Assembly: GCA_025362325.1 (NCBI GenBank) | Contig: JANYGO010000220.1 | Location: 1 to 52,977, forward strand | Origin: Cyanobacteriota bacterium | GTDB taxonomy: Bacteria > Cyanobacteriota > Cyanobacteriia > Cyanobacteriales > Microcoleaceae | Direction: 5' to 3' | Length of the DNA: 52,977 nucleotides | Shown: positions 41,737 to 49,870 of the stretch, piece by piece | Position numbering within the stretch: position 1 is the first letter of the stretch | Layout: every line of letters begins with the position of its first letter | Position numbers and translations under genes: made by a program | The notes under the pieces: generated by a model | What the model was told of the DNA's origin: nothing | Databases searched by the model: none | What the model saw: the letters and a program-made list of their open reading frames with translations, nothing else

Positions 41737-43086
41737 ATGAACCTTAAGGAAGTGGTAAAACTCGCAGACGATCTGGTGTTTTCTAGAACAGGTAAGCATC
41801 TCAATGACTTACAAGAGAAAATCTTGCACGGGACGTGGGAAGATGATGATTATAAAGAAATTGCCAAGGCGGTTAACCTCTCTGAGGCTCGTGTTAGAGA
41901 GGTAGGAATGGAATTATGGCAGACCCTTTCACAAGAGTTGGGAAAAAGAGTCAGTAAATCAAATTTTAGATCAACATTTTCACATTTTGAGCAACACCAC
42001 AACCAAAGTAGCTATATGATCTGTGGGCATACTTTATACCTAACAGATATACCAAACTCAACCCCGTCAACAGAACAAAAATCTAACTCAAAACCAACCA
42101 AAACTCTACATCAAGATTTAAGCGAGATGCCGGAGTTGGGTGATTTCTACGATCGCACCCCCCAACTCGACACCCTCACAACCTGGATTCTACAACAACA
42201 CAGCCGCCTCATCACCCTCACCGGTATCAGCGGAATCGGCAAAACAACCCTAGCAGTGCAACTCGTACAGCAAATTAAAGACGAGTTTGAGTACGTCATT
42301 TGGTGCAGCATAGACGCATCCCACACCCCAGATGAATTTGAACATAAACTAATACAGTTTTTCTCGCAGTCAGAAAATCTAGATTTATCCGCAACTAACC
42401 CGAAACGCTTACCGCTGATTAAGTATTTGCAAAACCATCGATGTTTAATAATCTTAGATGACGTTCATAACCTTTTCTGTAGTGGCGAATTGGCAGGAAA
42501 GTATAAACCAGACTACGAAGAATATCGCTCCCTATTCAAACAGATAGAAAAATTATCCCATCAAAGTTGCTTTCTGTTAATCGGTTGGGAACAACCGAGA
42601 GAAGTGACTAAAGTTAAAAGTCAAAATAAACCCATCCGTACCTTACAACTCAAAGGTTTAGACATCGCAGCCGCACGGGAAATTCTCAGAGAGTACGGGT
42701 TAGAAGAAATCGACAACACAGAAGCACTCATTCACCGCTACCAAGGTATTCCCCTATGGTTAAAAAGCGTTGCGACTCTGATTGAAGAGTTGGGAATCGA
42801 CGTGACTGAGTTATTACTAGATGATACCATATTGTTACCCGAAGATTTGAAAGAGGTTTTACAGCAGCAGTACGATCGCACTTCCGAACTAGAAAAACAA
42901 GTTATGTCATTGTTGGCTAGGGAAAACCAGCCCGTCAACCTAGCAAACTTGTTAGAAAAAGGACAACTATCATCATCAGATTTGCTCAATGCCTTGCAAT
43001 CTCTATCGCGACGCTGCTGGATAGAAAAACAGGAAAGTCTTTACACTCTGCCACCTGTATTGAAGGAGTATATCAAAGGGTTGTAA
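41737..43086 (+). CDS. NB-ARC STAND ATPase with N-terminal vMAP-type helix-turn-helix domain
   Basis: The 449-residue protein begins with a helical domain (residues 1-80) that resembles the N-terminal HTH found on vWA-MoxR-associated proteins and many cyanobacterial STAND ATPases: FSRTGKHLNDLQEKILHGTW and YKEIAKAVNLSEARVREVG. A linker leads to the NB-ARC domain with P-loop GISGIGKTT (163-171), Walker B LIILDDVHNL (237-246) and a degenerate GxP motif YQGIPLWL. A winged-helix-like region ends the protein and no repeat sensor follows. It is short for a STAND protein, so the sensor may be another polypeptide. The partial gene at 1-654 is a paralogue. A role in signalling or defence is plausible but unproven. 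Confidence 0.8.
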   Translation: MNLKEVVKLADDLVFSRTGKHLNDLQEKILHGTWEDDDYKEIAKAVNLSEARVREVGMELWQTLSQELGKRVSKSNFRSTFSHFEQHHNQSSYMICGHTLYLTDIPNSTPSTEQKSNSKPTKTLHQDLSEMPELGDFYDRTPQLDTLTTWILQQHSRLITLTGISGIGKTTLAVQLVQQIKDEFEYVIWCSIDASHTPDEFEHKLIQFFSQSENLDLSATNPKRLPLIKYLQNHRCLIILDDVHNLFCSGELAGKYKPDYEEYRSLFKQIEKLSHQSCFLLIGWEQPREVTKVKSQNKPIRTLQLKGLDIAAAREILREYGLEEIDNTEALIHRYQGIPLWLKSVATLIEELGIDVTELLLDDTILLPEDLKEVLQQQYDRTSELEKQVMSLLARENQPVNLANLLEKGQLSSSDLLNALQSLSRRCWIEKQESLYTLPPVLKEYIKGL

Positions 43087-43168
43087 CCAAAATATAAAAT
43101 CGCCCCGTGCTATCATAGAATACAAAATTTACAGATATTCGCATTGAAATGTCATATAACCTAGAATT

Positions 43169-43423
43169 ATGCCAACTATTTTACGAGTAGGCCCTTACCG
43201 ACTTTACTTTTACAGCCATGAACCGAATGAACCACCTCATGTTCACATTGACAGAGACAAATCATCAGTTAAATTTTGGTTGGAGCCAGTAAGTTTGGCA
43301 AACAACCTTGGTTTTAGTGCTAAAGAACTTCGGAAAATACAGTCGGTAGTACAAGAAAATCAACAAACGCTATTGGAGGCTTGGTATGGGTATTTTGGCG
43401 ATTCGAGCGGACGAGAGAGTTAA
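43169..43423 (+). CDS. DUF4160 family protein
   Basis: This 84-residue protein matches DUF4160: MPTILRVGPYRLYFYSHEPN then EPPHVHIDRDKSSVKFWLEP. The family is nearly always encoded beside a DUF2442 gene, as here, and the pair behaves in genomes like a toxin-antitoxin module although its chemistry is not established. The end overlaps the next gene by 38 bases in another frame. The HVHIDR motif with two conserved histidines may bind metal or nucleic acid. It follows the NB-ARC gene by 82 bases on the same strand. Confidence 0.85.
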   Translation: MPTILRVGPYRLYFYSHEPNEPPHVHIDRDKSSVKFWLEPVSLANNLGFSAKELRKIQSVVQENQQTLLEAWYGYFGDSSGRES

Positions 43424-43649
43424 GCACATTCATTTTACCGAAGAAACAATTAGTGTTGATTTAATGGATGGACGAACCATTATCGTGCCTTTAATTTGGT
43501 ATCCAAGATTGTTTAATGCAACTCCCGATCAAAGGGCAAAATGGGAATTATGTGGAGGAGGCTATGGCATTCACTGGGAAGAAATCGATGAAGATCTCAG
43601 TACAGAAGGAATGTTGCGCGGAGCACCTGCCCCGAAAACTTCATCTTGA
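43386..43649 (+). CDS. DUF2442 family protein
   Basis: This 87-residue protein matches DUF2442, a small beta-rich domain: VKHIHFTEETISVDLMDGRTIIVPLIWYPRL at residues 12-42 and GGYGIHWEEIDEDLSTEGML near the end. It is the usual partner of DUF4160. The ATG at 43386 overlaps the upstream gene by 38 bases, which is long; a downstream start is possible, but the residues before VKHIHF look normal for the family. The likely role, by analogy of gene order, is the antitoxin-like member, binding its own promoter or its partner. Confidence 0.85.
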   Translation: MGILAIRADERVKHIHFTEETISVDLMDGRTIIVPLIWYPRLFNATPDQRAKWELCGGGYGIHWEEIDEDLSTEGMLRGAPAPKTSS

Positions 43650-43678
43650 CAATTGACTAGCTAAAAAATATCGAAAAA

Positions 43679-43703
43679 CGCAGATGAGTATAAATCATCT
43701 GCG
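43679..43703. terminator. Convergent hairpin between DUF2442 and ftsH
   Basis: CGCAGATGA at 43679-43687 and TCATCTGCG at 43695-43703 form a perfect nine-base stem with a seven-base AT loop. A further partial copy (TCATCTGCGG) follows. It lies between two convergent genes and can serve both as a terminator, though the T-run is weak. Confidence 0.5.
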
Positions 43704-43729
43704 TTCATCTGCGGTTAAATTAAACCATT

Positions 43730-45601
43730 TTAAACAACCGCCGAAACCTTATCTACAGGCTTGACTTGAGTGAGAAAATCGTGAAGTTTTTCACCTTCAA
43801 TCACCTCAGTTTCCAACAGTTTCGACGTAATTGTTTCTAACAATTCTCGATTTTCCTTGAGAATATCTAAGGCTTGTTTGTGTGCCGTTTCGACAATCTC
43901 TTTGACTTCTTGATCGATCGCCTCAGCAGTTTGGGCACTGACAGCGCGGCGGGCATTTCCCATACCATCGCCGAGGAAAGATTGTTGAGAGCGATCGTAA
44001 GCTAGAGGCCCCAAAACCTTGCTCATACCGTAAGTTGTGACCATTCTCTCGGCTAAATCAGTCGCCTTTTGCAAGTCGTTTGACGCCCCGGTGGTGATGC
44101 TACCGAAGACAACCTCTTCAGCCGATCGCCCACCCAACAGTGTAGCAATCTGACCGCGCAACTCCGACTCATCCAACAAGAAACGGTCTTCAGTCGGAAC
44201 CTGCAACGTGTAACCCAATGCAGCCATACCACGCGGGATGATCGAGATTTTCGCCACTTCGCCGCCGCCAGTCATCGCAGCACCAACCATCGCGTGCCCG
44301 ACTTCGTGGTAAGCCACAATCTTTTTCTCTTTTTCGTTGAGCACCCGGCTCTTCTTTTCCAAGCCCGCCACAACGCGCTCAAACGCTTCTAAAAAGTCTT
44401 CCTGTGCCACAGCGAGGCGCTTGTTGCGCGCCGCTAGCAAGGCAGCTTCATTGACCAAATTTGCCAAATCTGCGCCCGAAAAACCGGGGGTGCGAGTGGC
44501 GATCGCCTTCAAGTCAATATCCGGGCCCAACTTCACTGTTTGAGAGTGAATGTTCAAAATTGCTTCGCGGCCAGATAAATCCGGGCGATCGACCAAAACT
44601 TGGCGATCGAAACGACCAGGACGCAACAAAGCAGCATCCAAACTTTCCGGGCGGTTAGTTGCAGCCAGCACAATTACCGTAGTATTACCCGCAGCAAAAC
44701 CGTCCATTTCAGTTAACAGTTGATTCAGAGTTTGTTCGCGTTCGTCATTACCGCCGTACATACCGCCGGTGCTGCGAGATTTGCCGATCGCGTCCAACTC
44801 ATCTATGAAAATAATACAAGGAGCCTGTTTTTTCGCCTGCTCGAATAAATCTCTAACCCTCGCAGAACCGACACCGACAAACAGTTCCACAAACTCCGAA
44901 CCAGAGATGCTAAAAAACGGTACGCCCGCTTCACCAGCCACCGCCTTTGCTAACAGCGTTTTCCCAGTTCCCGGAGGCCCGACTAACAGCACGCCCTTCG
45001 GAATTCGCGCGCCAATTGCCGTAAATTTGTCGGGAGTTTTCAGGAATTCCACAACTTCGACTAATTCAGTTTTAGCCTCTTCTACTCCAGCTACGTCAGC
45101 AAACGTAATTTTCGCCGATTCGCCTTCTACGTAGACCTTAGCTTTACTTTTGCCGATCGACAGCGCACCCTGCGGCCCACCACCGCCCCGGTTCATGAAA
45201 AATTGAAAAATTGCCACAAAAATCAGCGGCGGAATCACCCAGCTCAAAACACTGCCGATCCAGCCATTTTTAGAAGGGGGAGTTGCCGCAAATTCAACGC
45301 CTTTTTCTTGCAAAAGTTTAGGCAGATCCAGGTCGAAAATCGGCGTAGTTGACAGCACTTGACCTGGTTTGTCGCCTTCGCCTTTGAGTTGGTAGCGAAT
45401 TTCATTTTGCCCTACCGAAGCTCTCACGACATCTTGTTCTTGGATTTGATGCACGAACAAGCTGTAAGGCACTTGCGGAATTTGCGGCCCGAACAAATTG
45501 GGCAAAAAGATGTTTGCTAGCAGAAACAAACTTGATAGCAATAACAAGACATTGCTAATTTGCCGAAAACGAGGTGGTTGGGGCTGGTCTTTAATTGCCA
45601 T
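43730..45601 (-). CDS. ftsH: ATP-dependent zinc metalloprotease FtsH
   Basis: FtsH degrades damaged or unassembled membrane proteins, in cyanobacteria notably photosystem II D1. The 623-residue protein has two membrane spans (about 17-35 and 112-134), an AAA domain with Walker A GPPGTGKT at 208-215, Walker B IIFIDE at 263-268 and second region of homology [20 protein letters not shown], and the zinc-protease HEVGH at 432-436 with the third ligand further on in [12 protein letters not shown]. It is complete. Cyanobacteria encode four FtsH proteins; which orthologue this is cannot be fixed from sequence alone. Confidence 0.96.
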   Translation of the reverse strand: MAIKDQPQPPRFRQISNVLLLLSSLFLLANIFLPNLFGPQIPQVPYSLFVHQIQEQDVVRASVGQNEIRYQLKGEGDKPGQVLSTTPIFDLDLPKLLQEKGVEFAATPPSKNGWIGSVLSWVIPPLIFVAIFQFFMNRGGGGPQGALSIGKSKAKVYVEGESAKITFADVAGVEEAKTELVEVVEFLKTPDKFTAIGARIPKGVLLVGPPGTGKTLLAKAVAGEAGVPFFSISGSEFVELFVGVGSARVRDLFEQAKKQAPCIIFIDELDAIGKSRSTGGMYGGNDEREQTLNQLLTEMDGFAAGNTTVIVLAATNRPESLDAALLRPGRFDRQVLVDRPDLSGREAILNIHSQTVKLGPDIDLKAIATRTPGFSGADLANLVNEAALLAARNKRLAVAQEDFLEAFERVVAGLEKKSRVLNEKEKKIVAYHEVGHAMVGAAMTGGGEVAKISIIPRGMAALGYTLQVPTEDRFLLDESELRGQIATLLGGRSAEEVVFGSITTGASNDLQKATDLAERMVTTYGMSKVLGPLAYDRSQQSFLGDGMGNARRAVSAQTAEAIDQEVKEIVETAHKQALDILKENRELLETITSKLLETEVIEGEKLHDFLTQVKPVDKVSAVV

Positions 45602-45752
45602 TGATAACTGTCATCCTTTAAATTTAAGCAGTTTAATTCATTTATTTTCTCATCAAATACGCACGCGGTGTCAAGCGGATTTCCTCACTCGATCGGGTCG
45701 GTTAACCGGGCTGCACCTATTTTGTATTAAGAACGAACCGCGAAGACGCGAA

Positions 45753-45921
45753 GAACAGGCGAGACGCCTGTTCCACGGAAGAGAAGAATAGAATAGAAGA
45801 GAAGATTACTATATTTGTGAAGGGTTGGTTAGTAGTTGCTGAATGGTTATTAGTTCAGAATTGGTTGAAAATGATCTTCCTCTTTTCCTTTTATTCTGTG
45901 GAACAGGCGTGTCGGCTGTTC
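45753..45921. repeat. MITE-like inverted repeat (GAACAGGCG...)
   Basis: The gap between ftsH and tspO contains 24-base near-perfect inverted ends at 45753-45776 and 45898-45921 (about 22 of 24 matching), each with GTGGAACAGGCGT. The 121 bases between are AG-rich on one side and CT-rich on the other, so they can extend the pairing. No coding region is present. It resembles a small non-autonomous element. Confidence 0.55.
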
Positions 45922-45948
45922 TTATTCTGTCTTCACTGTTCGTTATAA

Positions 45949-46422
45949 TTATGCCGCTTCTGGGTTTAACTGAATCATTTCCCAAGTAGTATAAGTGCCG
46001 ATCGCACCCCAAATCGCGTAAGGCAAAAGTAACAAAGCCGCGGTTTGAGAAATCGGCAAAACAGCCAGCAGCAGCACAACTCCCAAAATCTCGCCAACCC
46101 CGCCCAAAATCGTCCCTACTTTCAGACTTTTGGCTCTGAGAGTCGCGGGAATATAAGCAACTGTGACAATTTCTAACAGCAAGTAAACAGCCATCAGCAC
46201 CCAAGTTTTGAGACTCCCTGGCTCCTGTTCCCACACGACAGCAGCACTGCCGGCCCCGCAAGCAAAAATCACCGTCCAGATTAACGGAATCGCCGGCTCA
46301 AAAAACATCCAATCTGGTCTTTGAAGTTTGACGGCCCAGTTAATATCGCGCAGTTTAAACAACAGAGTGCCGAAGGCGACTAAGAAAGTCACGCCGCCGA
46401 TGATCATCCAAGATTCAATCAT
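45949..46422 (-). CDS. TspO/MBR family membrane protein
   Basis: The 157-residue protein has five hydrophobic spans and belongs to the TspO/MBR (tryptophan-rich sensory protein, peripheral benzodiazepine receptor-like) family, members of which bind porphyrins, heme or bilins. RPDWMFFEPAIPLIWTVIF at about residues 35-53 matches the RPxWxPPxxxFxxVW motif of the family in altered form, and the late LLPYAIWGAIGTYTTWEM resembles the end of TspO (LLPYLxWxxxAxxLN). Start is ATG 46422; an in-frame TTG upstream is possible. It is more diverged than typical TspO and lacks several tryptophans. Confidence 0.72.
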   Translation of the reverse strand: MIESWMIIGGVTFLVAFGTLLFKLRDINWAVKLQRPDWMFFEPAIPLIWTVIFACGAGSAAVVWEQEPGSLKTWVLMAVYLLLEIVTVAYIPATLRAKSLKVGTILGGVGEILGVVLLLAVLPISQTAALLLLPYAIWGAIGTYTTWEMIQLNPEAA

Positions 46423-46534
46423 GGTTCTCAACTTTCAAATTGCTCGATCGCTCAATTAGTCGATCGTGCCAACTCACAGCCGAACTTCCATCCGCCTTTA
46501 GCAATAACTTCAGCAAAGCCAAACCCAACAATCG

Positions 46535-47380
46535 CTAACCGCCCGAGACATTCTTAGCAAACTCTTCGCGTCCAGAAACCAAATTAGCTGGAACGCCGTT
46601 AGGGAAATTTTGCGCGATTAAAGCTTGCAACTTTTGAACTCGATTTTCAGGATTCGGGTGAGAGCTCAAAAACTCCGGCGGCGCTTCGCCATTCCTGACA
46701 GAACCGAGAATTTGCATTACCTCAACAATACCTCTAGGATCGTAACCCGCCTCGGTCATAAACCGAAAACCGAGGCGATCGCTCTCAAGTTCATCTGCTC
46801 TACCGTACCGCAAACTAACAACTTGATTGACAGCTTGAGCAATTAATGCTGCTTGTTGTCCGCCACCGCGATCGTCGCTGGTGGCCACTCCAACCGCCGT
46901 CACCAAAGACCGACCAAGTTGCTGTTTTGCAAGGTGTTCCGCAGCGTGGCGCCCCACCACGTGACCGCTTTCGTGCCCCAGTACAGCGGCCAACTGAGCC
47001 TCGGAATTCAGCCGCCGCAGCAGTCCGGCGGTAATGAAAACTTGTCCCCCAGGGAGAGCAAAAGCATTGACAGTTTGGGCGTCGCGCAGCAGATAGAATT
47101 GAAACGGATAACCGGCTTTTTTCGCCTCCGAACCGTTGACAACTTTTTCTCCTACTCTCTTGACATACTGCTGAATTGTTTGGCTGGGATAAAGCCCCCC
47201 GTATTGAGCCGCCATTTTGTCTCGCGCCTCCAATCCCAAAACTACCTCTTGGCGGGGAGAAAGCTGCACTCGCTGTTTCTCTCCAGTTACGGGATTTTGT
47301 ACGTTACTGGTAAAATAGGTGATTGCCCCAAAAAATGCCATTAATAAGCCGATCGCGAATCGGAATAAAAAATTGTTCAC
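46535..47380 (-). CDS. M48 family periplasmic metalloprotease
   Basis: The 281-residue protein has an N-terminal signal or anchor (residues 5-25) and an M48C-type zinc protease domain like BepA/YfgC. The zinc site is HESGH at 136-140 in AAVLGHESGHVVGRHAAEHL, with the third ligand glutamate in ADELESDRLGF. NAFALPGGQVFITAGLL before it is typical. The start is GTG at 47380 with a later ATG at residue 14 in the hydrophobic segment. It probably works in the periplasm on misfolded envelope proteins. No TPR domain follows, so it is a short form. Confidence 0.92.
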   Translation of the reverse strand: MNNFLFRFAIGLLMAFFGAITYFTSNVQNPVTGEKQRVQLSPRQEVVLGLEARDKMAAQYGGLYPSQTIQQYVKRVGEKVVNGSEAKKAGYPFQFYLLRDAQTVNAFALPGGQVFITAGLLRRLNSEAQLAAVLGHESGHVVGRHAAEHLAKQQLGRSLVTAVGVATSDDRGGGQQAALIAQAVNQVVSLRYGRADELESDRLGFRFMTEAGYDPRGIVEVMQILGSVRNGEAPPEFLSSHPNPENRVQKLQALIAQNFPNGVPANLVSGREEFAKNVSGG

Positions 47381-47499
47381 AGGCGTTTACCTAAAAAGTT
47401 TAGCCTGTACGCTACCAGACAGACAGCTACCTCTACATCTATCTGAAGTATCAACAATGAAAATTGGTACGTTTTGAGTGCGGGTAATTAACCAGACAC

Positions 47500-47544
47500 A
47501 ATATTCCCAATTCCCAATTCCCAATTCCCAATTCCCAATTCCTA
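47500..47544. repeat. CCCAATT tandem heptamers touching the kinase start
   Basis: Five consecutive CCCAATT heptamers end with CCTAATG, so the last unit runs into the ATG of the histidine kinase at 47545. The normal ribosome-binding position is therefore inside an STRR array, and no purine-rich Shine-Dalgarno sequence is seen. Confidence 0.75.
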
Positions 47545-48909
47545 ATGTTTCAAACTACTCGCCGCCGCCTTGCTATTTGGTATACTGCCGTTACTGCTGT
47601 ATTGTTACTTGTATTCGCGACTGGTTTCTATTTCTACGTCCGCAATACTTTGATCGATCGCATTGACGACACTCTCAATCACGTGGTAGAAATAGTAGAG
47701 CGCACTCTCGTGATCGAACCGCTAACTTCCCCGACTACGGGAGATAAAACTAAGTTGCAAGTGAATATTCAAGCCAGTTTTCGAGACAGCAGCGATGCTG
47801 TGGAAGATGACCACATTGATTTAGAATGGTTCAGTCCTACGGGGGAATTGCTGTGGTCTACTTTGTCGGAACCGCTGAATATTCCGATTAATGCTAAACG
47901 CACGGGCGAAACCGTTTGGGTAATTAACAATAAGTTGCAGTCCGATCAAAACAATTCTCTCAGACAAGTGACGCAGCGAGTGGAAATCGGCCGCCAAGTT
48001 TTGGGATATTTGCGAGTCAGTCATCCTTGGTTTGAAGTGACAAAACCGATTCGCCAATTAATTCTTGATTTGATTTTGGGGGCGGGTTTAACTCTAATTT
48101 GTGTGGCGGCTATTGGTTGGCTGTTGTCGGGATTGGCGATCGCACCTGTCCGAGAATCTTATAGTCGTCTCAAACAGTTTACCGCCGATGCTTCCCACGA
48201 ACTCAGAAATCCGATCGCCACTATTCAACTTAACGTGCAAGTAGCTTTGGCGGAACCGGACATCGAACCGCAGCAACACCAACAGCTACAGGTGATCGAA
48301 CGGCTGACGCGCCGTTTGGGGCGGTTGGTTGACGATTTGCTGTTTTTGGCCAGACAAGACAGCGGAATCGTGCAGCAGCAGTGGGTTGATGTTCCTCTCG
48401 ATGCTTTGTTGATGGAGGTAATTGAAGAACAACTCGCGATCGCCCTTACCCAAAATCTCTCTCTCTGTTTGGAAATAGTCGATCGACCAAACGATGAAGA
48501 TAACTTTACAGTCTTAGGCGACTGGGATCAACTAGCGCGACTGTTTACCAATCTTGTCAGCAACGCCGTGCAGTACACGCCATCGGGTGGCGAAATTCAA
48601 GTAGAATTGCAGTTTGCAGCTAAAAACAAAAGAAATTCGCCGATGTTAAATTCAGCACTGCAAATCACAGTCACAGACACCGGCATTGGGATTTCCCCGG
48701 AAGCGCTACCGCATTTGTTCGATCGATTTTACCGCGCCGATCCCGCCCGCACTCACCGCAGCGCCGCCGGTTCGGGTTTGGGATTAGCCATCACCAAAGC
48801 GATTGTCGAAAACCACCGCGGCCAAATCCGCATTGACAGCCAAGTCGATCGGGGAACCGCTGTCACCGTCACCATCCCCGCCCACAAATCAGCAGAAATC
48901 AGCCTCTAA
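47545..48909 (+). CDS. Two-component sensor histidine kinase
   Basis: The 454-residue membrane kinase has two spans (about 12-32 and 174-200) around a periplasmic sensor region of about 140 residues with no named domain. A HisKA domain follows with phosphoacceptor H218 in FTADASHELRNPIATI, then a HATPase_c domain: N box LFTNLVSNAVQYTPSGG, G1 VTDTGIGISPEALPHLF, F box and G2 GSGLGLAITKAIV. A short HAMP-like stretch (APVRESYSRLKQF) precedes HisKA. No response regulator is adjacent, so the partner is elsewhere. The leader is an STRR array, which is unusual for translation start. Confidence 0.95.
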   Translation: MFQTTRRRLAIWYTAVTAVLLLVFATGFYFYVRNTLIDRIDDTLNHVVEIVERTLVIEPLTSPTTGDKTKLQVNIQASFRDSSDAVEDDHIDLEWFSPTGELLWSTLSEPLNIPINAKRTGETVWVINNKLQSDQNNSLRQVTQRVEIGRQVLGYLRVSHPWFEVTKPIRQLILDLILGAGLTLICVAAIGWLLSGLAIAPVRESYSRLKQFTADASHELRNPIATIQLNVQVALAEPDIEPQQHQQLQVIERLTRRLGRLVDDLLFLARQDSGIVQQQWVDVPLDALLMEVIEEQLAIALTQNLSLCLEIVDRPNDEDNFTVLGDWDQLARLFTNLVSNAVQYTPSGGEIQVELQFAAKNKRNSPMLNSALQITVTDTGIGISPEALPHLFDRFYRADPARTHRSAAGSGLGLAITKAIVENHRGQIRIDSQVDRGTAVTVTIPAHKSAEISL

Positions 48910-49088
48910 ACCTCTCTTCCCCTCATTCTCCGCGTCCTCTGCGCCCTCCGCGGTCAACAAAAAAAATCTACCCCTCAAACCCTGATTCTTCCTACCTCGC
49001 GCCCAAACCCAGCTATTAAAATTCAATTCGGGCATAGATTAACATAAACTTTGTTGGAAATCTTGATCGAACTTGTGAGGAGTTATTT

Positions 49089-49658
49089 ATGTTTCGCCAC
49101 AATCTACCGTTGAAAAAAATCAGCTTACTAGCAGCCACCTGCGGGGGTTTACTCGTCAGTATCGCGACACTTTCCCAAGCAGGCGGCCCCCCGCCCCAAC
49201 AAGGAAAACCCGTTTCCCAACCCACTCCCGCAGCCACTCCCGCTGGAAAGCCCGTCAGCGAACCGATGCCCACTGTCAGTCCCAGCCCCAACGGGATGCC
49301 CTCAAAACCCACAACAGACGCGCCTCCCCGCTTCCCGATGCCGAGTGCGCGAGTTACGCCGACAGAGGGCATGGTAGTAATTAAACTGGTGAATACCACC
49401 AATGCAGTCATCAATTATCAAATCGTAGGTGTGACTCCACCGCGCACTCTCGGCGAACAATCGGAAATTGTGCTTCAAAACATCAAAGTACCAATCACCC
49501 TCACTTACCAGCGTCCAGACGGCGGATTGCTACTGGTTCGCCCCCAAGCCACCGCGATGCCGGGAATGTTGCAGGTGAGTTTCGGCGCGACAACTGATTT
49601 GGGCGCTGATACAAAATCGATGGAAATTCAAGAAGACGGGCGAGTATTTTTGAATTAG
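49089..49658 (+). CDS. Small exported protein of unknown function
   Basis: The 189-residue product starts with MFRHNLPLKKISLLAATCGG and a hydrophobic segment, a signal peptide with cleavage near residue 34 (SQAGG). A Pro/Thr/Ser-rich stretch (about 36-90) follows, then a compact beta-rich domain from about residue 95 (GMVVIKLVNTTNAVINYQIVG ... TLTYQRPDGGLLLVRPQ). The composition suggests a secreted or periplasmic protein. A GGAG ribosome binding site precedes the ATG. No family is recognised. Confidence 0.6.
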   Translation: MFRHNLPLKKISLLAATCGGLLVSIATLSQAGGPPPQQGKPVSQPTPAATPAGKPVSEPMPTVSPSPNGMPSKPTTDAPPRFPMPSARVTPTEGMVVIKLVNTTNAVINYQIVGVTPPRTLGEQSEIVLQNIKVPITLTYQRPDGGLLLVRPQATAMPGMLQVSFGATTDLGADTKSMEIQEDGRVFLN

Positions 49659-49679
49659 ATAAGTAGTCTACACAAAGAT

Positions 49680-49865
49680 CAGACGGCGGTTTCAACCGCC
49701 GATTCTTCAACCCGCTCCCGTCGCGTGAGTGTTTGTGTAGACGCGGTTTCAACCGCCGAGTCTTATCTTCAACCTTCGTTTATATAAACCTCGTTTCAAC
49801 CGCCAAGTCTTATCTTCAACCCGCTCCCGTCGCGTGAGTGTCTGTATAGACGCGGTTTCAACCGC
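49680..49865. repeat. Three GACGCGGTTTCAACCGCC repeats
   Basis: Three or four GCGGTTTCAACCGCC palindromes are separated by ACCCGCTCCCGTCGCGTGAG and TATCTTCAACC words; the 75-base unit starting TCTTCAACCCGCTCC is present twice. It is the same family as 7194-7440 and 52843-52977. It lies between two convergent genes. Confidence 0.8.
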
Positions 49866-49870
49866 CGATT

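Noticed and set aside
45809..46261. Minus-strand frame of 150 codons
   Set aside because: It is a shadow of the TspO-like gene in another frame, with an Arg/Ser/Cys-rich peptide.
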